Source: Leptospira haakeii (lineage in GTDB: Bacteria > Spirochaetota > Leptospiria > Leptospirales > Leptospiraceae). From it: a stretch of DNA of 64,000 nt. The position numbers and the translations under genes are program-made. The notes beneath the pieces were generated by a model. That model searched no databases and was not told where the DNA came from. It worked only from the letters and a program-made list of their open reading frames with translations. This document shows positions 9,047-16,603 of this stretch, piece by piece; position 1 is the first letter of the stretch, and the number at the start of each line of letters is the position of its first letter. Location: NCBI RefSeq assembly GCF_002812045.1, contig NZ_NPEG01000010.1, positions 62,001 to 126,000 of the forward strand, written 5' to 3'.

Positions 9047-9386
9047 GTATAGTAACAGTCTGGACAATATGTTTCACGCTCTGGGGGACCCGACAAGAAG
9101 GTCCATTTTAGAACGTTTAAGCATGGGACCCGCAACGGTAGGAGAACTGGCAGAGCCATTTAAAATGGCCCTTCCTTCCCTAATGCAACATCTGGGCGTG
9201 TTGGAAGATTCTTCTCTGGTGCGTTCCGAAAAAGTGGGTCGCATAAGAACTTATAAACTTACCCAAGACACCATGAAAGCAGGAGAAGACTGGTTCGTGA
9301 GACAACGCACCCATTGGGACAAAAGGCTCGATCAACTAGACAGTTACTTACTTGAAATGAAGGAGAAAGAAAATGGCAAAAACTAA
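9039..9386 (+). CDS. ArsR-family transcriptional regulator
   Basis: A 115-aa winged-helix repressor. The family opening ([21 protein letters not shown]) is complete only if translation starts at the GTG at 9039. The next in-frame ATG at 9069 would remove the conserved first ten residues, so GTG is preferred although the Shine-Dalgarno signal (AGG, close spacing) is poor. The recognition helix is [19 protein letters not shown] and a C-terminal coiled segment probably dimerises. It has no metal-binding cysteines, like the ArsR subgroup that is paired with SRPBCC proteins. The stop overlaps the SRPBCC gene by 14 bases, so the two are translated together. Two palindromes at the promoter imply autorepression. 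Confidence 0.9.
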   Translation: MPKYSNSLDNMFHALGDPTRRSILERLSMGPATVGELAEPFKMALPSLMQHLGVLEDSSLVRSEKVGRIRTYKLTQDTMKAGEDWFVRQRTHWDKRLDQLDSYLLEMKEKENGKN

Positions 9387-9861
9387 TTATTACCAACCGG
9401 ACCCAAAAACCGATCTAGTTCTTGAGAGGATCGTAGACGTTCCTACGGAACTGGTTTGGAAAGCATGGACCACACCGGAACATATACTAAAATGGTTCAC
9501 CCCTGCCCCTTGGAAAACCATCGATTGTGAGATTGATCTCAAACCGGGTGGGATCTTCCGCACAACTATGTTGTCTCCGGAAGGACAAGAATTCCCGAAT
9601 AGCGGATGTTTTTTGGATATCGTAGAAAATGAGAAGCTTGTATTCACTGATATTTTCGAACCAGGTTTTAAACCTACTCCAAGCGGCGGATTTTTTACCG
9701 CAATACTTACATTAGAAAAACATGGTAATGGAACCAAGTATCATGTTCTTGCTCGTCATAAAGACGAAGAAAGTAGAAAAAAACATGAAGAGATGGGCTT
9801 CCACGAGGGTTGGAACGCAGCTCTAGATCAGCTAGTAGAACTCATGAAAGTAGTTCGTTAA
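9373..9861 (+). CDS. SRPBCC/AHSA1-like protein
   Basis: A 162-aa START/Bet v1-fold (SRPBCC) protein of the activator-of-Hsp90-ATPase-like (AHSA1, COG3832) group. The family signature is visible: [19 protein letters not shown] near the start, [22 protein letters not shown], then a C-terminal helix ([15 protein letters not shown]) that closes the hydrophobic cavity. Such proteins bind small hydrophobic ligands, and their enzymatic role is generally unknown. The ATG follows AAGGAG at 9360-9365, lying within the end of the ArsR gene. Linkage to ArsR is a recurring bacterial arrangement and suggests that the ligand induces the pair. A second such module lies at 24424-25178. Confidence 0.88.
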   Translation: MAKTNYYQPDPKTDLVLERIVDVPTELVWKAWTTPEHILKWFTPAPWKTIDCEIDLKPGGIFRTTMLSPEGQEFPNSGCFLDIVENEKLVFTDIFEPGFKPTPSGGFFTAILTLEKHGNGTKYHVLARHKDEESRKKHEEMGFHEGWNAALDQLVELMKVVR

Positions 9862-9880
9862 GATTCCCACGGACGATCAT

Positions 9881-9920
9881 CTAAAATCGGAAAGTTTATC
9901 TATCTCTCTTCCGGTTTTAG
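9881..9920. terminator. Bidirectional stem-loop between convergent genes
   Basis: CTAAAATCGGAA (9881-9892) pairs with TTCCGGTTTTAG (9909-9920) over 12 positions, including one G-U pair, with a 16-base loop. It lies between the SRPBCC gene and the oppositely oriented cytochrome c' gene, where a two-way terminator is expected. The following T tract on the plus strand is broken (TTGGTCTTTC). Confidence 0.5.
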
Positions 9921-9936
9921 TTGGTCTTTCATTATT

Positions 9937-10404
9937 CTAAAATGCGATCTTATAAGTTGCGTGGCATCTAACACAATTCTGAGTAAGTTTATCTAATTCT
10001 TTTAAAATAATTTTTGTATCTTTCTTTTGTCTTAGGTCTTCTGCAATCTTATCGAATTGATCATGAGTACCGAATCCTAATTGTTTGAATTCGATAGGTA
10101 ATTTAAGAAGAATTGTTTTTTCTTCGTCCTCAAGCTTTTTTACCATTTCCATTCCGCTTGCTGAAGCAGCCAATTCAGCCTTCTTATAATCGTCTTCAGC
10201 CAATGCGGATACGATCCCATTAACGGATGCTAATAGTCCCCTCATCTCTGTTAGAACCAAATTTTTCTCTTGAGAATTCAAATGTATTGCGACTCTTCCA
10301 TCTATTGATTCGGACACATTTCCGGATAAGAAAAAATAGAGAAAAACGGAAGCAGAAATTATCCATAATACCAAAGAGATCAATCCTAAGGGAATTTTTT
10401 TCAC
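9937..10404 (-). CDS. Cytochrome c'-like monohaem protein
   Basis: A 155-aa protein with an N-terminal signal anchor (residues about 6-27), a helical middle and a haem attachment site at the extreme C-terminus (CVRCHATYK). A C-terminal CxxCHxxY/F-K/R on a helical bundle is the signature of cytochrome c' and its relatives, which bind nitric oxide at a five-coordinate haem in the periplasm and protect against it. The start is GTG at 10404 preceded by GGAG. It is the last gene on the minus strand after norD, 56 bases away, so it probably belongs to or extends the nor operon. A generic small cytochrome c is the alternative. Confidence 0.72.
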   Translation of the reverse strand: MKKIPLGLISLVLWIISASVFLYFFLSGNVSESIDGRVAIHLNSQEKNLVLTEMRGLLASVNGIVSALAEDDYKKAELAASASGMEMVKKLEDEEKTILLKLPIEFKQLGFGTHDQFDKIAEDLRQKKDTKIILKELDKLTQNCVRCHATYKIAF

Positions 10405-10460
10405 AATTTACTCCATTCTAAAATAGTAAGTTTTTATAATATGATATCGTTTATTCAGGA

Positions 10461-12239
10461 TCATTTGACCAGTTTAATAAAAAAATCAGTCAGAGCTTCA
10501 GGCAATTCCTTTGGATTCGGCAAGATCCTATAGGATTCTTTTCCAAGCATTGCCGGAAGATATTGTTTTGCACTTTTATCGATTGCAAGTGCAAAAACTC
10601 CCACATTGGATCTTTCACATTCTAAGATTGCCTTTTTAACGTCTTCTATTCCGTATTTCCCTTCATAACGATCATAGTCGTTCGGTTTACCGTCTGTCAA
10701 AAGTAAGATCCAACGTTTTTGACTTTTTTCGTTTTGGATTAAAGAGAGGGAATGCCGGATCGCAGGTCCAATTCGAGTGTATCCTTTCGCTTCCATTAGC
10801 CCTATTTTTTCTCTGGATCTTTCCCAAGGTTCATCAAAACTTTTTATATTAGAATAATCACAATGATTTCTGGTATTGGAATAGAATGAATCTATCCTAA
10901 AACGATCTCCAAATTCGGAACAGATCTGTCCGAATAAAACCAAGGAAGTTTTTTCCACATCCAAGATCCTTTGGTTATCCACGTAAGAATCAGTAGATAA
11001 GCTCATATCCGCAAGTAGAAGTATAGAAACCTCTCTAAGTTTTTTTCTATCAGACAAATACACATTTTCAGTAGGAGTTTGCCCGCAAGACAGATCCGAA
11101 AAATATTGTAGAGTAGCATCTAGATCCAGATCTTCTCCATAAGCTTGCCTTTTTAGGGAAGTTTTAAGATTAAAGAATCGATTCATTCTGGATCGAAGCA
11201 AATTTAATGTGTTATAATTCCCTTGGAGAACTTTTCCCGCGAATCCGTGATTTCCATCAGGAAATTTTTTAGGAAAAACCTTACAATGATCCTTTCTATA
11301 TTTCCTTTTTTTATAATCCCATTCGTCATAAGAGATCGGATTTTGATTAAAACGATCATCCTCCACTTCTCCTGTAAATAGTCCCGATAAAAAATCAGTC
11401 CTAAAAATGGAATGTGTAGGTTCATTAGATCGAACCGTATGTCTAAGATCTAACTCCCGGATTGCATCTTCCTGTTCTGATAAAGTATCAGATCCATCAA
11501 AATCCCGCCAATTTCCCTGGAACTCTTCGGCAGTTTCCACCTTTTCGAATTGGTGCATTAAAGTATAATCTTCTTGTGAATTTAGATCCGCTTCAATCGT
11601 TTCGATTCTTTCTCTGGGCACCCCTTCTAATTCTGTTTCTATTTTATCATTTTCAGTTTTTTGAGAAAGTAATTCCTGAGATGAGATCTGGCTTTCTAAT
11701 GTAGATGTTGAAGAAGACATCCAAATTCCACGTAATAAAGAAAGATCTTCAGGAATTTTCCTCTTTTCCGCTATTGAACTCTGAAATTCCCTCTCTATGT
11801 TCTCTACGGATTCAAGAAGAAATTTTGTATTCGGATAATTTTTCCTTAAACTTTCCAGAACCTGTGGATAAGTTTCCTCTGCGGCCTTTATAGATTCACT
11901 CTTACCCTTAATTTCTCCTTTTTTCCAATGAAATCCTAACCTTTTCTGCTCTGAAAGATAAAGTATCCTGAATATATAAAACTGAATATTGGAGAACGAA
12001 TCCGGCCCATGGGAGTATGATTGTGGCAAAAAATAGAATTGGTCCTGAAATCCTCCTTCTTTTTCAGCAGGCAATATTTCTATATTTTCTCCAGTTAAAG
12101 ACTTTGCGAGAATAGAAAGTCTTGGTTTAATATCAGATAGTTTTACTATTTTATCCGTTACGGATTGGTCTTTTTCCGAAGAGAAAATTTCTCTAACTGT
12201 ATCATAGGTCTTTTTGAATACGAACTCTTCCCAACCCAT
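10461..12239 (-). CDS. norD: Nitric oxide reductase activation protein NorD (VWA domain)
   Basis: A 592-aa cytoplasmic protein whose last 200 residues are a von Willebrand factor A domain. The MIDAS metal site is visible as DMSLST (D-x-S-x-S), a conserved Thr in the YTRIGPAIRHS segment, and LLTDGKPNDYD. The N-terminal 350 residues are charged and helical, as in NorD/CbbO proteins. NorD works with the AAA+ protein NorQ to insert or activate the non-haem iron of NorB. The start codon is one base after the norQ stop, indicating tight translational coupling. Length and architecture are normal for the family. Confidence 0.9.
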   Translation of the reverse strand: MGWEEFVFKKTYDTVREIFSSEKDQSVTDKIVKLSDIKPRLSILAKSLTGENIEILPAEKEGGFQDQFYFLPQSYSHGPDSFSNIQFYIFRILYLSEQKRLGFHWKKGEIKGKSESIKAAEETYPQVLESLRKNYPNTKFLLESVENIEREFQSSIAEKRKIPEDLSLLRGIWMSSSTSTLESQISSQELLSQKTENDKIETELEGVPRERIETIEADLNSQEDYTLMHQFEKVETAEEFQGNWRDFDGSDTLSEQEDAIRELDLRHTVRSNEPTHSIFRTDFLSGLFTGEVEDDRFNQNPISYDEWDYKKRKYRKDHCKVFPKKFPDGNHGFAGKVLQGNYNTLNLLRSRMNRFFNLKTSLKRQAYGEDLDLDATLQYFSDLSCGQTPTENVYLSDRKKLREVSILLLADMSLSTDSYVDNQRILDVEKTSLVLFGQICSEFGDRFRIDSFYSNTRNHCDYSNIKSFDEPWERSREKIGLMEAKGYTRIGPAIRHSLSLIQNEKSQKRWILLLTDGKPNDYDRYEGKYGIEDVKKAILECERSNVGVFALAIDKSAKQYLPAMLGKESYRILPNPKELPEALTDFFIKLVK

Positions 12240-12240
12240 A

Positions 12241-13062
12241 TCAGATCATTAAAGAGACCAGATCTTTTAAAGATCGGATCGTATCCGGATCGTCACTTAA
12301 TGGTTGGACTATTGCGACCTCGCAGGACAATCTTGATGGTAAACCGGTAGAGATCAATTTTGCAGCATCCACAAGTAATCTTGTAGAACAAGATTCCAAT
12401 AATCCTAACTCCGTCAGATTCCTGATCTTCTCCGCAAGTTTTACAAGTTTGGAAGAAACAGCCGAAGAAATTCCCGTTTCTTTACTCAATATCTCCGCTT
12501 CCGTTTCCTTATCCGGATAATCGAATTGTATGGATATAAATCTTTGCCTTGTAGAAGGTTTTAATTCTTTCCAACCCCTTTGATAACCCGGATTATAAGA
12601 AGCAACGAGTATGAAAGAATCAGGGGCTTTCAGATTTTCATTCTTTCTATCTATAAAAATTTCTCTTCTATGGTCCGTCAAAGGATGAATAGAAACAATC
12701 ATATCCGGTCTTGCTTCCGCAATTTCATCAATATATAATATTCCGCCGGATCGAACACTTCTCGTCAAAGGCCCATCCTGCCAGACCGTTTCCGAACCTT
12801 GGATTAAAAATCTTCCTAACAGATCCACCGCAGAAGTTTCCTCATGACAAGACACACTTGTCATGGGAAGTTCTAGTTTAGACGCCATAAATTCCACAAA
12901 TCTGGTCTTACCACAACCGGTAGGACCTTTGAGCAAGATAGGAAGCCTATTCTTATATGCGTGCTCGAATATTTCTATCTCTTGCCCGATCTGCCTATAA
13001 TAAGGGACCTCACCTTGTGTTAACATTCCATTTTTATGATCTGTTTTAGGATCTACGGGCAA
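12241..13062 (-). CDS. norQ: NorQ/CbbQ-type AAA+ ATPase
   Basis: A 273-aa AAA+ ATPase. Walker A is GPTGCGKT at residues 46-53 and Walker B is LYIDEI, with the CbbQ_C region at the end. The family opening PYYRQIG precedes Walker A. The start shown is TTG, which overlaps the norB end by 17 bases and has a good ribosome site (AGGGGA, nine bases away). An ATG at 13026 also fits the family length, so the N-terminus is uncertain by 12 residues. NorQ with NorD remodels the NorCB complex so that it acquires its FeB iron. The gene sits in the norC-norB-norQ-norD order. Confidence 0.9.
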   Translation of the reverse strand: MPVDPKTDHKNGMLTQGEVPYYRQIGQEIEIFEHAYKNRLPILLKGPTGCGKTRFVEFMASKLELPMTSVSCHEETSAVDLLGRFLIQGSETVWQDGPLTRSVRSGGILYIDEIAEARPDMIVSIHPLTDHRREIFIDRKNENLKAPDSFILVASYNPGYQRGWKELKPSTRQRFISIQFDYPDKETEAEILSKETGISSAVSSKLVKLAEKIRNLTELGLLESCSTRLLVDAAKLISTGLPSRLSCEVAIVQPLSDDPDTIRSLKDLVSLMI

Positions 13063-14416
13063 GAGAAATATCCCCTGAAGCTTGCTCCGCGCCTAAGGCC
13101 TCATCTGTAGGAGTTCCAAAACGTATGAAGTTGATAATGAAAGCAACGATCCCGGAAGTGAATACAAGTGCAGCAAGGATCAAACCTAAGAAATGAACTT
13201 CAATCTCTTTCTGAACAGTCAAAAAGTCTAATCCTAACTTTCTTTCTAAATAGACTTGTGCGATACCCGCTACTGCAAACGCTCCAGTCATTCCTAACAT
13301 TCCAATATTAGAAGCCCAGAATGCGAATAGTCCGGTTGGATTATTCCAAAGTTTTCGACCTGTGAGTAAAGGCATTGAATATGTTAAGATCGCAAATACG
13401 ATCATTGCATAAGCTCCCCAGAATGCGAGGTGACCATGCATAGCGGTGATCAATGTTCCATGAGTGTATAAGTTTACCTGAGGAAGAGTATGAGCGAATC
13501 CTAAAAACCCTGCTCCCACAAAAGACATGACCGCACTTCCGATCGTCCAAAATAAAGAGATCGTATTCGGGTGGTTTCTTCCACTTTTTCTATACATGGA
13601 GATTGCAAACATTGCCATTGCAAGGAATGCGAGAGGTTCCAACATAGAGAAAAACCCACCTACCCATTTCCAATATTCAGGGACCCCAATATAATAATAA
13701 TGATGTCCTGTTCCCAAGATCCCGGAAAGGAAAGTTAACCCCACAATCACATACAGCCATTTTTCGATAACTTCTCTGTCCACTCCAGTTAGTTTGATCA
13801 GAAGGAAAGAAAGAATACCTCCCATGATCAATTCCCAAACTCCTTCTACCCAAAGGTGAACTACCCACCAACGGAAATAAGAGTCTACTGTTTGGCTATT
13901 AAATTCGATCATTCCAGGAAGATATAAAAGAGCCGCGGAGAAAAGACCAAAATACAAAACAAGAGAAGTTGTAGTGTATCTTTTCCCTTTCCAGACAGTC
14001 ATTCCTATATTAAAAAGGAATAATAGAACGTTAACTACTACCAGATAATCCAATGGACGAGGGATCTCTAAAAACTTTCTTCCCTCCCAAAAATTCAGAT
14101 GGAATCCTATTATGGAAATAACTCCCACCAAAATCAGAGAGATTAGCTGGATATAGGCAAGTTTCTCAGAATAGACCTCTCTATCAGATTCATCCGGAAT
14201 TATATAATGGGCTGCACCCATAAACCCCGTGAGCAACCAAACTACCAGCAAATTCGTATGAGTCGCCCTCGCAGCGTTAAATGGAACCCAATCGTGCAAA
14301 ACATCGAACCCCATTCTGGCGAATCCCATCACGAATCCATAAACTATTTGCAGGGATAATAAGAGCATGCAGGTTGCAAAAAACCAGTACGCAATTTTTT
14401 GAGATTTATATTTCAT
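13046..14416 (-). CDS. norB: Nitric oxide reductase large subunit NorB
   Basis: A 456-aa integral membrane haem-copper-type subunit with about 12 transmembrane helices. It reduces 2 NO to N2O. The ligand set of cNOR is complete and spaced as in the Pseudomonas enzyme: His53 and His329 for haem b, His327 for haem b3, His187, His238 and His239 for FeB, and the FeB glutamate Glu191 within HLWVEGVWE. It lacks the long N-terminal quinol-oxidase extension of qNOR, so it needs NorC as electron donor. It lies 31 bases after norC. With no nitrite or nitrate reductase in the window, NO detoxification is a more likely role than denitrification. Confidence 0.95.
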   Translation of the reverse strand: MKYKSQKIAYWFFATCMLLLSLQIVYGFVMGFARMGFDVLHDWVPFNAARATHTNLLVVWLLTGFMGAAHYIIPDESDREVYSEKLAYIQLISLILVGVISIIGFHLNFWEGRKFLEIPRPLDYLVVVNVLLFLFNIGMTVWKGKRYTTTSLVLYFGLFSAALLYLPGMIEFNSQTVDSYFRWWVVHLWVEGVWELIMGGILSFLLIKLTGVDREVIEKWLYVIVGLTFLSGILGTGHHYYYIGVPEYWKWVGGFFSMLEPLAFLAMAMFAISMYRKSGRNHPNTISLFWTIGSAVMSFVGAGFLGFAHTLPQVNLYTHGTLITAMHGHLAFWGAYAMIVFAILTYSMPLLTGRKLWNNPTGLFAFWASNIGMLGMTGAFAVAGIAQVYLERKLGLDFLTVQKEIEVHFLGLILAALVFTSGIVAFIINFIRFGTPTDEALGAEQASGDISLARRS

Positions 14417-14447
14417 AAAGAAACCGTTATATCCTAATCCTATTTGT

Positions 14448-15134
14448 TTATTTCAATTGGGAGAGATAAGAGGACAGATCCTTGATCTCGTTATCACTTA
14501 GAGGAAGTTTTGGCATAGCGGTTCCAGGTTTGATCTTTTGTGGATCCCTCAGCCAATTTTGTAGATATGCGATATCGTATTTTTTCCCTACGGAATCCAA
14601 TGCCGGCCCCACATTACCTCCAGCACCTCCGACTGAATGGCAAGCAGCACAGATCTGCTTAAACTTTTCAGGGTGGGCTATAGCAGCAGACTCAGCGTTT
14701 ATGAGTTGTGTGGAGGACTTATATTCAGGCTTAGGAGGAAATCCTTTTAGATCCAACTCTCCATTCCATTTTAAGAATGCGATGATATCCGAGATCTGAG
14801 ATTCGGAAAAATCGTACTTAACCATTTTTCTTTCTCCAGGATACATCGCTTGAGGATCCTTTAAGAAAACGCGGATCCATTCAGGACCTCTTCTTTCGTA
14901 AACCTTGGTCAATTCAGGTGCATAATACGCTCCTTCTCCCAAGATCGTATGACACCCCATACAATTATTCTTTTCCCAAAGCTCTTTGCCTCGGATCACT
15001 TCCTCACTTAAAGTTTTGGAAGAAGTAGAAGAATAAACGTATTTTAAAGAATCATAAGTAAGAAGCAGGAAAACTGCGGAGAATAAAAAGGTTCCAACCA
15101 GGAAAAATAATTTCGCCTGAAATTTTGTAAGCAT
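14448..15134 (-). CDS. norC: Nitric oxide reductase small subunit NorC, two-haem form
   Basis: A 228-aa membrane-anchored cytochrome c with one N-terminal transmembrane helix (residues about 8-27). The first domain is a normal NorC: CMGCH at 58-62, GEGAYYAPELT, and Met104 as likely sixth haem ligand. NorC is usually about 150 aa. Here a second c-type domain follows, with CAACH at 162-166 and Met207 in GTAMPKLPLS, so the subunit should carry two haems. A strong ribosome site (AGGAAGAGGG) precedes the ATG. It is first in the operon, downstream of an Fnr-type box and a terminator-like hairpin. The extra domain may replace a soluble electron donor. Confidence 0.9.
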   Translation of the reverse strand: MLTKFQAKLFFLVGTFLFSAVFLLLTYDSLKYVYSSTSSKTLSEEVIRGKELWEKNNCMGCHTILGEGAYYAPELTKVYERRGPEWIRVFLKDPQAMYPGERKMVKYDFSESQISDIIAFLKWNGELDLKGFPPKPEYKSSTQLINAESAAIAHPEKFKQICAACHSVGGAGGNVGPALDSVGKKYDIAYLQNWLRDPQKIKPGTAMPKLPLSDNEIKDLSSYLSQLK

Positions 15135-15152
15135 ACCCTCTTCCTTATCTTT

Positions 15153-15173
15153 AAAAAAACCGCGAGCTCGCGG
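15153..15173 (-). terminator. Terminator-like hairpin in the norC leader
   Basis: Read on the minus strand, the perfect palindrome CCGCGAGCTCGCGG (15160-15173) is followed at once by seven T residues (15153-15159), the form of an intrinsic terminator, and then by the norC ribosome site and ATG. No gene upstream on this strand needs ending, because the neighbour is divergent. The structure therefore lies inside the norC leader and may act as an attenuator or as a stabilising 5' hairpin. Confidence 0.6.
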
Positions 15174-15227
15174 AAAACAGTGATTTAGAAATCGGGAGTA
15201 TTCTCAGTGATGTTGCAAAAAAATTCC

Positions 15228-15241
15228 TTGATATAGATCAA
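15228..15241. promoter_or_regulatory. Perfect Fnr/Dnr-type box TTGAT-N4-ATCAA
   Basis: TTGATATAGATCAA is an exact match to the TTGAT-N4-ATCAA consensus of Fnr, Dnr and NnrR regulators. It lies between norC (94 bases from its start) and the Crp/Fnr gene (70 bases from its start). The regulator next to it has the E-x-x-S-R recognition helix that reads TTGAT half sites. It can serve both divergent promoters. Confidence 0.85.
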
Positions 15242-15310
15242 GTAGGTTCAGAAAATTTCGGAGCTCTTTTGGCTTGAATTCTTTTTTAAAACAAACATAA
15301 AACAATTGTT

Positions 15311-15994
15311 ATGACTAAAACGTTAAACGTTGAAACAAGCGAACATTGGGCAGAAATCCAAAAAGAATTCCCAAACGAACTCTTATCTATCGGCATTCGA
15401 AAAAAAATTATAAAGGGTGAAGTAGTTTTCGGAGAAAGAGATCCTTACGATGGATTCTTCGAGATCAAATCGGGCATTTTCAAAGTATATTCCTTATCTC
15501 AGGATGGAAAGGAAGCTATCCTAAAAGTATTTTATCCAGGAGAGTTGATCGCTTCTCATCCGATCTTTCAACCGAATGAACCTTGCTTTTATCCTGCATT
15601 CTGCGAAGCGCTAAAGGAAGGAGAATTGATATATTATCCTAAAAGAGAATTTACATCCTTCTTATTCGAAAATACCAAAGCTCTTTATTTATTTTCAGCC
15701 GTAACCATACAACATCTCAACTATTTCAGAAAAAAATTAGTAGAGAATCTACATCTCTCAGTAAAAGACAGGATTTTAAATTTTTTAAAAGAATGCGGGG
15801 CTTCTCAAAAATTTATCACTCTCCCTATCAGCAAAAACCAATTAGCCTCTTTGATCGGAACTACCCCGGAATCAGTAAGTAGAGCGTTTAGGTCCCTTTT
15901 GGATGAATGTATCCTGGAAGAAAAGGATTCTTCTTATAAAATATTGAAAGAAAATCACCCGAAACAGATCCATGAATACCCTGCTTTAAGATAA
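15311..15994 (+). CDS. Crp/Fnr-family regulator, Dnr/NnrR-like
   Basis: A 227-aa regulator with an N-terminal cyclic-nucleotide-binding-type beta-roll (FGERDPYDGFFEIKSGIFKVY, then YPGEL), a long dimer helix and a C-terminal winged helix. The recognition helix, PESVSRAFRSL, has Glu, Ser and Arg in the positions that Fnr-type proteins use to read TTGAT. The four-cysteine N-terminal cluster of Fnr is absent, so it is unlikely to be an oxygen-sensing iron-sulfur Fnr and is closer to the NO-responsive Dnr/NnrR group. It is divergent from the nor operon and shares the perfect box at 15228-15241. Control of nor and itself in response to NO is the natural inference. Confidence 0.85.
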   Translation: MTKTLNVETSEHWAEIQKEFPNELLSIGIRKKIIKGEVVFGERDPYDGFFEIKSGIFKVYSLSQDGKEAILKVFYPGELIASHPIFQPNEPCFYPAFCEALKEGELIYYPKREFTSFLFENTKALYLFSAVTIQHLNYFRKKLVENLHLSVKDRILNFLKECGASQKFITLPISKNQLASLIGTTPESVSRAFRSLLDECILEEKDSSYKILKENHPKQIHEYPALR

Positions 15995-16035
15995 TAGTCT
16001 TCGTTATATGATCATTTTTAAGCTTGACCTCTGGA

Positions 16036-16048
16036 TAGTGCATACACA
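16036..16048. promoter_or_regulatory. MarR operator candidate 1 (TAGTGYATAYACA)
   Basis: TAGTGCATACACA lies 18 bases before the MarR start. The same 13-bp motif with C/T changes only, TAGTGTATATACA, lies 18 bases before the thiolase start. The matched position relative to both start codons suggests that MarR controls both genes. Confidence 0.55.
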
Positions 16049-16065
16049 CCATTCAGTCAGAAGAT

Positions 16066-16536
16066 ATGAAAAATAAACCTTCCTCTTCGGAACTCAAAAA
16101 AATAGGACTCTCCTGCTTGAATGTAAGTTTAAGAAGGACTGCAAGATTAGTTACTTCCTATTATGATTCCATACTTAGACCTTCCGGGCTTAGAATAACA
16201 CAATTTAGCATCTTAGTAGGAATTGGACATGAAGAAGAATGTAGTATCACGGACCTCTCCAGACTCACAGATATAGACAGGACTACATTACAGAGAAGTT
16301 TGGAGATCCTAAAACGGGATAACCTGATCCGGATCGAAAAAAAGGAAGCCGGAAATATCCGAAATCTATCCCTCACCAAAAAGGGAGAGTCCAAATTAGC
16401 GGAAGCTATTTTACTCTGGAATGAAGCACAGAGCGAACTTACCAAATCATTAGGAAAATCTAAATTCCAAGAAACCTTAAGGATATTATCCAAAGTCAGA
16501 AAAATTCCGGTTTTAGAAACCCAAAATCAGGTCTAA
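16066..16536 (+). CDS. MarR-family transcriptional regulator
   Basis: A 156-aa winged-helix regulator. The MarR core is clear: a dimerisation helix near the N-terminus (RRTARLVTSYYDSILRPSGL), SITDLSRLTDIDRTTLQRSLEILKRDNLI as the helix-turn-helix, and a wing with KEAGNIRNLSLTKKGESKL. These repressors usually release DNA on binding a phenolic or lipid ligand, and the ligand here is unknown. The thiolase gene starts 67 bases downstream on the same strand, with a copy of the same operator-like motif ahead of it. That suggests coupled control of beta-oxidation or acetoacetyl-CoA metabolism. Confidence 0.88.
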   Translation: MKNKPSSSELKKIGLSCLNVSLRRTARLVTSYYDSILRPSGLRITQFSILVGIGHEEECSITDLSRLTDIDRTTLQRSLEILKRDNLIRIEKKEAGNIRNLSLTKKGESKLAEAILLWNEAQSELTKSLGKSKFQETLRILSKVRKIPVLETQNQV

Positions 16537-16573
16537 GGATTATATTGGAAGCGACGGTTCCTTAAACTGTAAA

Positions 16574-16586
16574 TAGTGTATATACA
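16574..16586. promoter_or_regulatory. MarR operator candidate 2
   Basis: TAGTGTATATACA, containing the perfect palindrome TGTATATACA, lies just upstream of the thiolase ribosome site. It matches the copy ahead of marR at 11 of 13 positions, and both differences are pyrimidine transitions. Confidence 0.55.
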
Positions 16587-16603
16587 ATATATTAGGAGAC
16601 GAT

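Noticed and set aside
15160..15173. CCGCGAGCTCGCGG as a terminator for an upstream minus-strand gene
   Set aside because: The upstream neighbour is the divergent Crp/Fnr gene, so no transcript other than that of norC would be ended here.
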